This document shows, one piece after another, positions 32,421 through 41,785 of a stretch of 64,000 nucleotides of DNA. Where the stretch lies: the NCBI GenBank assembly GCA_020002185.1, contig CM034542.1, positions 55,690,626-55,754,625 of the forward strand, written 5' to 3'. Position 1 is the stretch's first letter, and each line of letters opens with the position of its first letter. Both the position numbers and the translations under genes were made by a program. The notes beneath the pieces were generated by a model. It saw only the letters and a program-made list of their open reading frames with translations. It did no database searches and was not told where the DNA came from. The stretch is from Paraescarpia echinospica (taxonomy: Eukaryota > Annelida > Polychaeta > Sabellida > Siboglinidae).

Positions 32421-33722
32421 ATGGCGTTCGTGCATCGGCAGTCGTGCGAGGGCGTAAAGTCCGAACTGGACCTGTTCAGTGTGCCGACGACGCAGACGAG
32501 CATCGAGAGCGGCCAGTGGATCGATCACCAGCCGCTGACGGCCCTCGACGCTGGCGGCCCCCTCGAGTTTCTCATTCCGGGATCCGGAGACGACTATCTG
32601 GACCTGTCGTCCGTTAGACTGTACGTGCGCGCCAAGGTGGTGAAGGGGGACGGGACCGCGCTCGCGAACGACAGCGTCGTGGCGCCCGTCAACAATTTCC
32701 TGCATTCGATGTTCAGTCAGGTCGACGTGACGCTGAACGGCACGCTCGTGACGCCGTCGTCGAATACGTACCCGTTTCGGGCCTACATCGAGACACTGCT
32801 CAGTTACGGACCCGACGCCAAAAAGTCGCAGCTCGAGGCCGACCTGTGGTGCAAGGACACCGCCGGGCGCATGGAGGCAACCAACAACAACAACGGCGGG
32901 TTCGCGCATCGGCACGATTTCGTACACGAAAGCCGCGAGTTCGACATGATAGGGCGCCTGCACGTCGACGTGCTCATGCAGAACCGGTGCCTGGTGAACG
33001 GCGTCGACCTGAAGATGCGACTGGTGCGCAGCAAGGACGCCTTCGCGCTCATGGGCGACGTCGCCGATCCGGGGTTCAAAATCGTTCTGCTGGAGGCCTA
33101 CCTGCAGGCGCGCAAGATCAAGTTGAATCCGGCCGTCCAGCTCGGTCACATCAAGGCGCTGACGCACGGGACGGCCAAGTATCCGATGCGCCGCGTCGAC
33201 TGCAAGGTGTTCTCGATACCGCAGGGTACCGCGTCGCACACGCACGAGAACGTCTATCTGGGGACGCTCCCGCGGCGCGTGTTCATGTGCCTGATCGACA
33301 ACGACGCCTACAACGGGGCCTACGATAAAAACCCGTTCAACGCGAAGCACAACGACATAAACTTCTTCGCCCTCTACGTCGACGGACGCCAGGTGCCGAG
33401 CAAGCCGCTGCAGCCGGACTTCGCGCATCGGCGCTACATCCGAAGCTATATGAACCTGTTCGCCGCGACGGGGAAGGCGTACGAGGACGAGGGGTTCGAT
33501 GTGACGCGCGGCGAGTTCGGCAGCGGCTACACCATATTCGGCTTCGACCTGTCGCCCGACTGCTGCGACGGCGAACACTTCAACGTCGTGCGTACGGGGA
33601 ACCTGCGCGCCGAGATCCACTTTGTGCACGCGCTCGCCCGGACGGTGAACGTCGTCGTGTACGGGGAGTTCGAGACGGTGCTCGAAATCGACAAGAACCG
33701 GAACGTCGTGTACGACTTCTGA
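32421..33722 (+). CDS. MCP: Major capsid protein (double jelly-roll)
   Basis: 433 aa, intact. The N-terminus carries KSELDLFSVPTTQTSIESGQ, the strongest signature of the Polinton major capsid protein. It is followed by PLEFLIPGSGDDYLDLSSVR, NNFLHSMFSQVDVTLNGTLV and YPFRAYIETLLSYG. The middle has a KYPMRRVDCKVFSIPQGTAS block. The C-terminus has FGFDLSPDC and a final LARTVNVVVYGEFETVLEID strand. The literature assigns this protein the double jelly-roll fold of adenovirus-type hexons, forming pseudo-hexameric capsomers. The stop is one base before the protease ATG. The strong long antisense frame here is only a GC-rich shadow. Confidence 0.95.
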   Translation: MAFVHRQSCEGVKSELDLFSVPTTQTSIESGQWIDHQPLTALDAGGPLEFLIPGSGDDYLDLSSVRLYVRAKVVKGDGTALANDSVVAPVNNFLHSMFSQVDVTLNGTLVTPSSNTYPFRAYIETLLSYGPDAKKSQLEADLWCKDTAGRMEATNNNNGGFAHRHDFVHESREFDMIGRLHVDVLMQNRCLVNGVDLKMRLVRSKDAFALMGDVADPGFKIVLLEAYLQARKIKLNPAVQLGHIKALTHGTAKYPMRRVDCKVFSIPQGTASHTHENVYLGTLPRRVFMCLIDNDAYNGAYDKNPFNAKHNDINFFALYVDGRQVPSKPLQPDFAHRRYIRSYMNLFAATGKAYEDEGFDVTRGEFGSGYTIFGFDLSPDCCDGEHFNVVRTGNLRAEIHFVHALARTVNVVVYGEFETVLEIDKNRNVVYDF

Positions 33723-33723
33723 G

Positions 33724-34173
33724 ATGGACACGTTTCAGCTGATGCGTCGCCTGGCGATCGACGCGTACACTAAAAACATCGTCGTCGGCGTCGTGCCCAA
33801 AGACGAGCTGCCGGGGCGGCGGCTCACCGCCTACCCGACGGCGTTCGTGTGCAACACCGACGACGGCGACGAACCGGGCGAGCACTGGGTGGCCGTCTAC
33901 GTGGGAGCCGATCGGCGAGGCGAGTACTTCGATTCGTACGGCCGTCCGCCGCTGCACGCCGACTTCCGCGCCTTCCTGAGCCGCAACTGCGACTCGTGGA
34001 CGCACAACGACAAGCGACTGCAGAGCGGCGTATCTAACGTGTGCGGACAATATTGCGTCACCTACCTGCTCTTACGGTGCCGCGGAATGCCGCTAAGCGG
34101 CTTCCAGTGCCTGTTCGGCCCCGATAGGGTGGCCAACGACTGTCTCGTATTCGACTGGCTAAAGCCTCATTGA
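33724..34173 (+). CDS. PRO: Adenain-like cysteine protease
   Basis: 149 aa. Catalytic residues are visible in the order of peptidase family C5: His54 in GEHWVAVYV, Asp70 in YFDSYGRPP, Gln100, and Cys107 in SNVCGQYCVTYL. The seven-residue spacing from Gln to Cys is the same as in adenovirus protease. Length and single-domain layout fit Polinton PRO. It would mature capsid and core proteins during virion assembly. It is the last rightward gene of the structural block, starting one base after the capsid stop; AATAAA at 34331-34336 could end the transcript. Confidence 0.92.
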   Translation: MDTFQLMRRLAIDAYTKNIVVGVVPKDELPGRRLTAYPTAFVCNTDDGDEPGEHWVAVYVGADRRGEYFDSYGRPPLHADFRAFLSRNCDSWTHNDKRLQSGVSNVCGQYCVTYLLLRCRGMPLSGFQCLFGPDRVANDCLVFDWLKPH

Positions 34174-34468
34174 ACGCTGCCTATTATCGCTTGTTGCTAT
34201 TATTAGACGACCGAGAATCCGAACCGACTTTGTCGGACCCGCCGGTCGCGGGCTCCTCGCCGCGCTAGGCAGGCAAGACCGAAGTAGTGAGGTTGTATTG
34301 TTGCGCTATCGCTTGCTATTACCGAAGTTAAATAAAACGCTGAAAACTGTACCGAGTGTTCGCATTTTTATTCGCATACATACATACATACATACATAGA
34401 CCCCCTAGGTAGGGGTCCCTACCCCTAGGTAGGGGTCCCTACCCCTAGGGAGGGAGGGAGGTCCCTCG
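34174..34468. terminator. Convergent 3' region with poly(A) signals on both strands
   Basis: The rightward structural genes and leftward PolB end here. AATAAA for the plus strand is at 34331-34336. TTTATT at 34367-34372 is AATAAA for the minus strand. The two sites are only ~35 bp apart and each gene's signal lies beyond the other's, so the two mRNAs would overlap at their 3' ends. A CATA microsatellite (34376-34399) and a 20-bp repeat (TAGGTAGGGGTCCCTACCCC, two copies plus partials, about 34408-34450) lie on the PolB side. Confidence 0.65.
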
Positions 34469-37400
34469 TTATACGAGTATCGGCGCCGTGGTGACGCCGT
34501 CGTCGAGCACGCGCCGTTTGGCGTAGAAGTAGCTCAGCGCCGCGCGCTCCTGAACGTACGTCAGCACGGACGACTCCTTCACTTGGAAGCCGCGGTTCCG
34601 GCCGCCTCCGCTCCTTTGGTGGCGCAGCACGTCGAGGAAGGCGTCCTTGTCGACGTCGTTCTGACGCTTGCTCAGCCCCTTCGTACTGTACTTGTCGCCG
34701 TCGTCGCCGCCGAAACAGTAGTACGTCTTGCTGCAGAGCGCGACGATTCCGCGGCCGGACCATTCCTCTTTGAAGAGGCCCGGCGTTCGCTTGTCGTACC
34801 GGCGCCGACGCGCGCAACACTCGGCGGGCGCGTCCCACGTTCGGCCGGCGAGCCGGCACCGCAAGTACGCCTCCGCGTGCGCGTCGCAGTGTTCCGACGG
34901 GAACCACTCGCCGCGGTGACGAAAGTAGTGTTCGCGCTTGGCCGCCGCCACGAGCTCGTCGAGTTGGCGCCCCGCGAGGCTCAAATACGCCGAGTCCGTG
35001 TCCATCGCGCAGTACTGGAACAGGGGACGCGGAATGTAGGCGGCGATAAAGTCGTAATAAAACTCCAGCATGCGCAGTTTGGCGTACTGTAGTACGAAGT
35101 AGCCGATCTGGTTGGGCAGCGCGTACCGGACGGTTCGCTTGTTCAGCGCCACCTCGTAGAGGCCGTCGGGGACGACGACGTCGAGCTGACGGAAGCGACG
35201 ATTATTTATCAGCGTCGAGGCGCCGGCGGCCGTGCAGAACTTGATGTTGCGGTGCAGGTCGACGCGCGTGATCGTCTTCCCGTATGAACTGTTGCCGAGC
35301 AGTTTAAACGTGTCGGCGATGATGGCCTTGTCGGGGTCGTCGTCGCCCGCGCGTCGCGCGGCGGAGACCGTGTCGCCGAAGCGGCGAAAGCACGCGACCG
35401 GCTCGTACTCGACGATCTGGTAGACGCGCTCGACGACGAGGCCGTGCCGCAGATACCACCGCAGTAGCGGCGTCGCGAGTAGAATCTTGACGCCGAAGAA
35501 GCTCCCCACGAGCGTGCGCTGAGGCCGGACGAGGAGGTCGTGCGTTTCGGCGTAGCGACGCATGAACGGGCTGAGATCGTCGCGCTCGATGTAGGCGTTC
35601 TTGAAGATCGGCTGCATCTCGGCGAAGGTGTCGCGCAGCGCCGTCGGCACGGCGATGTCGCACTCGACGAGACCGAACAGCGTGCCGTCGAGCACGGCCT
35701 TCAGGATCGTCGGCCGCGTCACGGCGCCGTCGCCGGCCCAGCTCCGCGGTGTCGGCGGCGGCGGCGGACGCGTCGCGCGCCACTGGCACTCCCACATCTC
35801 GACGACGGCGACGAAGCGGCGAAGGTAGGCCGTGACGGCGGCCGTCTCGGCGTACAGTTGGCTCATCGGCTTACCGTTCACCGCGTTCGTCTCCCTCCCC
35901 GTGCACGGACAGCCGTGGAAGAAGCACCCTTGGAACTGGTACGCCGTCCGCGTCGCGCCACACCAGCCGTCGACCCGGTACTTGCCGACGCGCTTCTCGC
36001 GCCCGTTGAGCTGGTGACGTATGTGGGCCCCCGTCCGTCCCGCCTCCCACGTCAGCCACTCGACGGCCAGGCGGCCGTAGCGGTGTACGCGCTCCGGTCG
36101 AAAGGCGTTGTCAGCGCGCCGGCGCGTGAACCACCCCGTCGGCATCTCCTGCGTGATCGCCCATAGATAGAGGCCGTTCGCGTCGAAGCCCACAATAGAG
36201 CGACAGGGGCGCGCCGACTCGCCGTACTCCTCGCGCCGAAGGGCGGTCACGCCGGCCTCGTGATAGCGCGCGAAAATGATCGAGGGGCCACCGACGATCT
36301 GCGACTGTAGGAGCCGGTGCAGGTCCTTGTTCGACTCGTTGAAGAGCGTGAAGTGGAGCGACGACGGTAGATCGTTGAAGAGATACAGCAGCGTCAGGCC
36401 CGGCACGCTGATGGCGTCCTTGAACATGTCGATGCGGCGCTGCCGATAGAAGGCGAACTGCTTGTCAAGGGCCTCCAGGAACGGCACCACGTCCCTATTG
36501 TTATACCACACGAGGTAGTCCCGCAGCGTCGTCATCCCCTCGTCGCGCCATACCCGCGCGCAACCCTCGTAGTCGGCGGCCGAGATGCCTTCGCACTTCA
36601 GGCGGCTGTAGAAGGCCTCGCGCGGTGGCAGCCGGGTCTCGGCCAGTTTACGTGGGTCGTCGAGGTACTCGTAGGGGAAGTGCCCCTTCGTCGCCTCGCA
36701 GCCGTAGGCCTTCAGAAACCGGTCGTAGCTGACGCCGGGGGCCAGGTAGTTGGTGATGTCCAGGAACTTGAGCGTCGCCGTCGTCAGGCACATGAAATTG
36801 TTCTGACGCTTGATCGTGAACGCCGACGAGATGTCCTGCGCGGCGTCGGTCATGAACAGGGGCGTCAGATATTTCTTAACGACGTTCAAGTCGTACTTTC
36901 CCGAATTGAAGCCGAGGACGGGGAGGCGGCGCAGGTGCTGCCACAGACGGTCGCCGAGCGCCGTGTACGGGCTCTTATCGAGCTCCGCCACCGTTGCGTG
37001 CGCCCGCCATTCGGCGTCGAGCGCGTCGATCGCCTCGAAGGTCGCGTCGAACGACGGCCGCAGTGCCGCGCACGCCGCCTCGCTCATGGCCTCCAGGGCG
37101 TCGATCAGGCGCTTCGCGAGGTCGCCCGAATCGCCGGACGTCACGAAGCAGCGCGCCGACTCGTGTCCGGGGACGTTCGAGGCGACGCTCACGCTGAGTA
37201 GCTCGTGTCGCGCTATCCACCGGCGTTTGGCGCTGTCCGCCGGCAGATCGTGATCGTCGAAGTAGCACTCAAAATCGTATGTCGCCCTGTACGGATAGTA
37301 GCGCAGGCGTTCGTCCACGTAGACGCCCTCGTCCTCCAGCTGCTGAAACACGGACGGCGTCGGATGGTAGACGCCGCCGGGAAAGACGTGGCGAACGCCG

Positions 37401-38522
37401 CCCTCGCACGTCGCCTCGTGACTCCGCAGCCGACTGGCGGTGCGCCACAGCGAATCGCCGCACTTGCCGCATCGATACGAACGACAGAACAGCGACACGT
37501 CGGCTATGAAGGAATAGTGCGTTCCGAATAGATTGACGCTCATGGTGGCCGGGTAGCGATGGAGGGAGCGGCGGACCACTTCGGCGGTGGCGCCCTCCCG
37601 CCGCCGACAGCCGATACACGGTCACATTCGTTTCGAAGGCCGCCTCCACCCGGTCGAGTTCGTTCAGCGGGACGCCGGCGAACGCGCAGTAGGGTTGATC
37701 GCCGTAGTCGGCGTAGAGCCTTAAGGCGGCGGCCGTCAAATCGTCAGCGCGAAAGTCGGCGCCCCGATGCAGCGCCAGACAGCGGAAGAGGCACAAGTTG
37801 TCGGCATACGGATGCCCGCGGCGATCGTTCACTAGGCTGACGAGGCCCGCGTTGTGGCGCAGATAGGCGGGGAGGGGCTGCTGACGGGCGCATCCGATAG
37901 GATGGTGGATGATGGCGTTGAGAAAATACGTAACGTTCGTTACCAACTCGGCGATCCACCCCGAGTCGGGGCGCTGCGCAATCACGTACTGCAGAACGTC
38001 GGGCTGACGGGTGGCCTCGAGGAAGCGTTCGAATGACGCGGCGTCGGAAACGAGGACGGGCGACTCGAGATAGCGGCCGCAACAGTTACACGAAGAATGG
38101 TAGTAACGTAGTCGGCCCGTCTCCCTGTGGCGCAGAATAAACCCGTACGATAAGTTTATTTTAAAGGCACGAGTCTGCGCCTCGAACATCAGTCGTAGTT
38201 GGGCGTCGTGCGCGCTCGTAGTCCCGTGACCGGTCAAATGGAAATTATACCTAGATTGAACGGGTCCGCGCTCCACAGACGTACGGATGCTCGCCCAGTA
38301 GTCGCGCACGACGCTCTGTAGGTCGTCGTCGGCGTCCGGTCGATTTGGGGGCCCCTCAGCGGCGTCTCCGCACAGACGCAGATGCCGCAACATATTGGAG
38401 CGCTGCGCGAACGCTTGATTGCATTTCGGGCATTCGTGTTCATCGCTGACGCATGTTTTTAGATGCTGCGTCAAATTAAAAAGACGGACGAACGATCGAT
38501 CGCATTTCGGACACACGTGCAT
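34469..38522 (-). CDS. POLB: Protein-primed DNA polymerase B, split by one frameshift
   Basis: The frame opens with the ATG at 38522 and carries two C2H2 zinc fingers (CPKC...H...C twice in the first ~52 residues). It then has a GLVSLVNDRRGHPYADNLCL region that looks OTU-like. Near 37591-37606 the reading frame must move by one base (+1) in a G-run. From there a second frame runs to 34469. It has all motifs: ExoI YDFECYFD (~37276), ExoII GFNSGKYDLN (~36910), ExoIII YNNRD (~36505), motif A DANGLYLWA (~36184), motif B LGNSSYGK (~35300) and motif C MDTDS (~35002). Total span is ~1350 codons, normal for Polintons. A TATA-like box lies upstream (TTATAAAG, minus, 38582-38575). The frameshift could be a sequencing error, a real lesion or recoding. 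Confidence 0.93.
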
Positions 38523-39069
38523 CGTCGGTCTAGGCGGCGCTCTATTAACTACGACGGAGGGGCGTGTAGACGCCCTTTATAAGGCCACCCCGCTAGGGGG
38601 GCTTTTCTAAGCGGTGTTCTCTGCTCCGTCAGGTGGCGACACAGACAGGTGGCAGCGCCGCGGGATGCGTTTGGCAGGGGCGCCCAGCGGACAAAGTTTT
38701 TGTTTACGTTTTGCGTCAGGTGGCGACACCGACAGCGTCGAGGGATACTGTCAGTGGCGGCCTAGTTTTTGTTTACGTTTTGACGCCCAAATACGACGGC
38801 AAAGTTTTGTAGTAGAAATTGTAGCTGTCAGCGGCAACGTTTTTGTAGTAGAAATTTCGCCTAAGTTTACGTTTTGTAGTAGCAATTTCGCCCGTCAGGG
38901 GCGCCCGAATACGACGGTTTGTAGTAGAAATTTCGGCCGTCAGCGCCTGCCCCCCACGGCAAAGTGTTTTTTTATAGAAATTTCGGCCGTCACCCGGAGT
39001 GTTTTGTGGGCGGCAGCCGCCATTGGACAGGCATTGAATGACGTGCGGTTTTTTTGGATGGTAACAACA
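38523..39069. repeat. PolB upstream region with short interspersed repeats
   Basis: Next to the PolB start there is a minus-strand TATA-like box (38582-38575). From 38632 onward short words recur: GTCAGGTGGCGACAC twice, TTTTTGTTTACGTTTTG twice or more, and GTAGTAGAAATTTCG(G/C)C about five times (near 38809, 38845, 38873, 38931, 38972). A 156-codon plus-strand frame across it is made of these repeats and is not supported as a gene. Confidence 0.6.
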
Positions 39070-39729
39070 GAAGGCGGGAATTGATTTTCATACGTTTTAT
39101 TAAGCAGTCTCGTACTACATCACGACAGTAAGGCTTTATGCCACAGCAGCGTAAATAATAAGGCTCTAACAACGGCCTATAGCAAAATGTTCATCGCTAC
39201 TAAGGGGGCGCTTATGCCACAGCGGAGTAAATAATAACGCTTTAGGAGCTATAGGCCGCTGGTAATACTGCACAGCGACCATTCCTGCTAATGTTCATCA
39301 GCGGCGTATATGCGAAGGCGGGAATTGATTTTCATACGTTTTATTAAGCAGTCTCGTACTACATCACGACAGTAAGGCTTTATGCCACAGCAGCGTAAAT
39401 AATAAGGCTCTAACAACGGCCTATAGCAAAATGTTCATCGCTACTAAGGGGGCGCTTATGCCACAGCGGAGTAAATAATAACGCTTTAGGAGCTATAGGC
39501 CGCTGGTAATACTGCACAGCGACCATTCAATTTCCTGCTAATGTTCATCAGTGGCGTATATGCCATAGCAAAATGTTCAGACTGTAAACAGTAAAGAGGC
39601 TTTATGCCACAGCAGAGTAAATAATAAGGCTCTAACAACGGCCTATGGGCGGCGGAACGCTTATGCCATCATTCAATTTTCCTGCTAATGTTCATCAGCG
39701 GCTTTATGCCATAGCACTGTTCATAGCGT
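39070..39729. repeat. Tandem ~244-bp repeat (two full copies plus a partial)
   Basis: Copy 1 is 39070-39313 and copy 2 is 39314-39563, nearly identical apart from a small insertion (CAATTT) in copy 2. A shortened third copy follows to about 39729. Each full copy has an internal half-repeat (TTATGCCACAGC(A/G)G(C/A)GTAAAT twice) and a TTTATT that is AATAAA on the minus strand (39096-39101; again at about 39340). These could serve as poly(A) sites for the leftward gene ending at 39730. Confidence 0.85.
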
Positions 39730-40617
39730 TCAGACGTCGAGGCATGCCCTTTTCATCAGGTAATACTGTACGGCGACCTCCAACAGAGCACGGTCGAACG
39801 GCGCCGTCCAATCCGTCCCCATGAGCCAGTCGGCTACCTGGCGCAGGAGCGCGCCCTCCGAAGCGCGATCGCCACGCACGCAACGATCCTCCAGCACCGA
39901 GAGTATACGAATAGCAGGAAGCAACAACGTCTGCTGTAGAAAGCTGTCGAGTGACGCTGAAAAAAAGCACACATTCAGGGCCGCCGCGTTTTCGTACAGA
40001 ATGTTATACCGCCGGCTCGGCTTCCTCCCCCTGTAGCCGCGCATGTGCACGAAGGGGCACCCCTCCTCCGGGGGGCACTCACCACATTCTTGTCGCGCTG
40101 TGTCCATCACGCGCTCACCGACTAGCTCAGCAAACGTGGACATCATGCATCGCTGACGACCGGCGTATGAATGCAGAACGCTCCACTCCGAGTCGGTCTG
40201 AAGTGTGCCCACGACCACAGGGCGATTGTTACGGGCCCACGGTATGAAGTCTTCCGACGAGACGGACAGCACGGCCAGCGGCAGTGGTGACGATAGCACG
40301 GTCGCGGAGGCGTCCGCTGACGCCGCCGGGCCTATTGGCACAGCGGCTGCCTCGTCTGGACCCACTACCACCACCACCGGGGTTAATGCAACGTACGTGG
40401 GCGTCCCGGCGTCGCTCACCAGGTCGTGCGGTGGCATGGGCTGCGCGCCGTCCACTGTCGGCCAGCAGTACGATAGCACTTCTTCGGCTCTCCCCAGCGG
40501 TGGAGGGTCGTCGGCAAGGCGTGGCGTTGCTTCCTTCTTAGCGCACTTCTCGGCAGGGGGTGCGCACTCGTCAGCAGCGTCGATAAGGCCGCGCAACGCA
40601 GCAGCAATTACAGCGTC
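39730..40617 (-). CDS. Unknown leftward accessory protein with a Cys/His cluster
   Basis: Open from 40617 to the stop at 39730. The first in-frame ATG is at 40440 (236 aa). Upstream the frame is open to 40617, directly after TTATTCTTCTGTAG, a good 3' splice site. A TGACTAAC branch-point-like word lies ~55 bases before it, so this may be a downstream exon. The first ~110 residues (from 40617) are Ala/Pro/Val-rich. The middle has CGECPPEEGCPFVH, a possible CCCH zinc site, followed by basic RGYRGRKPSRRYNILYENAA. The C-terminal third is helical (FLQQTLLLPAIRILSVLEDR). I recognise no family. It lies downstream of the RPA-like gene on the same strand and could share its transcript. Confidence 0.5.
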   Translation of the reverse strand, partial: DAVIAAALRGLIDAADECAPPAEKCAKKEATPRLADDPPPLGRAEEVLSYCWPTVDGAQPMPPHDLVSDAGTPTYVALTPVVVVVGPDEAAAVPIGPAASADASATVLSSPLPLAVLSVSSEDFIPWARNNRPVVVGTLQTDSEWSVLHSYAGRQRCMMSTFAELVGERVMDTARQECGECPPEEGCPFVHMRGYRGRKPSRRYNILYENAAALNVCFFSASLDSFLQQTLLLPAIRILSVLEDRCVRGDRASEGALLRQVADWLMGTDWTAPFDRALLEVAVQYYLMKRACLDV

Positions 40618-40678
40618 CTACAGAAGAATAACCAAAGCAGCAATTAGGTCTACAGAACACTAGCCAAACGTTAGTCAT

Positions 40679-41329
40679 TCAAACGGTCTCGCTCCCCTTC
40701 TTCGTCACGACCCGCACCTCACGGACCGTATACGCATCCAGTATGCCACCCCACACGACCTTGTGTATGGTCAACTCCAAGACGGTGCCAACCAGGCTCG
40801 CCACAAAGCTACTGCGCAACTGGTCGGGCAACAGGGCCGACACATGGTCGGCATTGTAATCGCCTATCGCCGAAATAGCTTCGTCGAACAGGGTGATCCA
40901 AATGCTGGCCTCCGTGTCGGTGTCCTTTTCGTCTTCCACCAAAACGCGCACCGAAAAATACGTCTTCGTCGTTGCCTGTATGCCGTGTACAGCGCACGCC
41001 TGGCCACCACTTACTAGACCTCTCACTTTGCGCTTGCAAATGCCACAGCCCATGTACGTGCATTTGCTTTTCCAAGCCACCCCAACGATTGTTAGCGGGG
41101 TAACAATCTTATACGTGCCATCGCACGACAGCACGAACTCCTTCAACGACACTTCGTCGGGCGCACTCACCACGGCCTCGAAAGTAGGCGCCTCGTTGGC
41201 CGTCGGAAGCGCCTTCGCGCTGGCCTCCGACGCCGGCTTCGCTTTGCCACCCGACGCCACCGTTGGCACCTCCCTCAGCTTGCTGCCTCTCTTTGGTGGC
41301 GCCTCTCCGTGCGCGACAGGCGGGGACAT
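40679..41329 (-). CDS. RPA1-C-like single-stranded DNA-binding protein
   Basis: 216 aa from the ATG at 41329 (MSPPVAHGEA). The first ~55 residues are Lys/Ala/Pro-rich and probably disordered. An OB-fold resembling the C-terminal domain of replication protein A large subunit follows. It has a KIVTPLTIVGVAWKSKCTYM strand and a zinc ribbon of the C-x2-C...C-x2-H kind (Cys95, Cys98, Cys112, His115). It continues with YFSVRVLVEDE, then ASIWITLFDEAISAIG, the usual 'WxTxFxE...IlG' block of this fold. A role in coating ssDNA during strand-displacement replication by PolB is inferred. This is not one of the core Polinton genes. It is preceded by a TATA box (41422-41413, minus). Confidence 0.6.
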   Translation of the reverse strand: MSPPVAHGEAPPKRGSKLREVPTVASGGKAKPASEASAKALPTANEAPTFEAVVSAPDEVSLKEFVLSCDGTYKIVTPLTIVGVAWKSKCTYMGCGICKRKVRGLVSGGQACAVHGIQATTKTYFSVRVLVEDEKDTDTEASIWITLFDEAISAIGDYNADHVSALLPDQLRSSFVASLVGTVLELTIHKVVWGGILDAYTVREVRVVTKKGSETV

Positions 41330-41412
41330 GATCAACAACGCTCTGCAACAACAACAAAACGGCAACGGCGGCAACACGACAGCGACAATATTTAGACGTT
41401 CTCCGCCCGGTT

Positions 41413-41422
41413 CCTATATAAG
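41413..41422. promoter_or_regulatory. TATA box between divergent transcription units
   Basis: CCTATATAAG reads as TATATAAG rightward and TATATAGG leftward. It lies ~85 bp upstream of the leftward RPA-like ATG (41329). To the right, an ATG at 41444 opens a 29-codon basic frame ending at 41533, too short to call as a gene. The RPA-like gene is the more likely user. Confidence 0.45.
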
Positions 41423-41681
41423 CGCGTTGCACGCGGCCCGCACATGGCCCCCGTGCACAAACGCACGCGAGCCACAAAGCGGCCGACTCTTACAAGGTTA
41501 CTAAAACTGAAAAAAATCTCTCGGTCAGTCTAGTGCACTAACAGAATGGCACTTTTATTTCCTAATATAAAGTCACCATAAGATTCTCTAGACCCCACTG
41601 ACTATTATAGGCCGCTTAGTTTGCACACATTTCACATTTAACGGTCGTTTTAAAGACTTACAAACAGTTACATAAGCGCTT

Positions 41682-41689
41682 TATATAAA
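41682..41689 (+). promoter_or_regulatory. TATA box of the spliced right-arm gene
   Basis: TATATAAA at 41682-41689, about 100 bp before the ATG at 41786, with a TGACGTCA CRE/ATF-type palindrome directly after it (41692-41699). The expected start is ~30 bp downstream. The 41534-41681 segment before it is otherwise featureless. Confidence 0.55.
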
Positions 41690-41785
41690 CAGTGACGTCA
41701 GCACCTTATGTAAGGCTATGGCGTACGTGTCTAGGGGGCCGCGCGCAAAACAGCGGCTCAACAACTGCGCAATTCATTTCTCACT

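Noticed and set aside
31965..33731. A 588-codon minus-strand open frame antisense to the core-like and major capsid genes
   Set aside because: It lies wholly opposite well-recognised genes. In GC-rich coding DNA the complementary frame often lacks stops, and its translation has low-complexity Val/His/Arg/Glu composition without any motif.
35540..36166. A 208-codon plus-strand frame and others antisense to PolB
   Set aside because: PolB motifs run through the opposite strand here; these are GC-driven shadows.
38614..39084. 156-codon plus-strand frame
   Set aside because: Made of the short interspersed repeats of this non-coding region; residues repeat as the DNA words do.
41444..41533. 29-codon basic frame 22 bp after the rightward TATA box
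   Set aside because: Too short and without a recognisable pattern; the TATA box can equally serve the leftward RPA-like gene.
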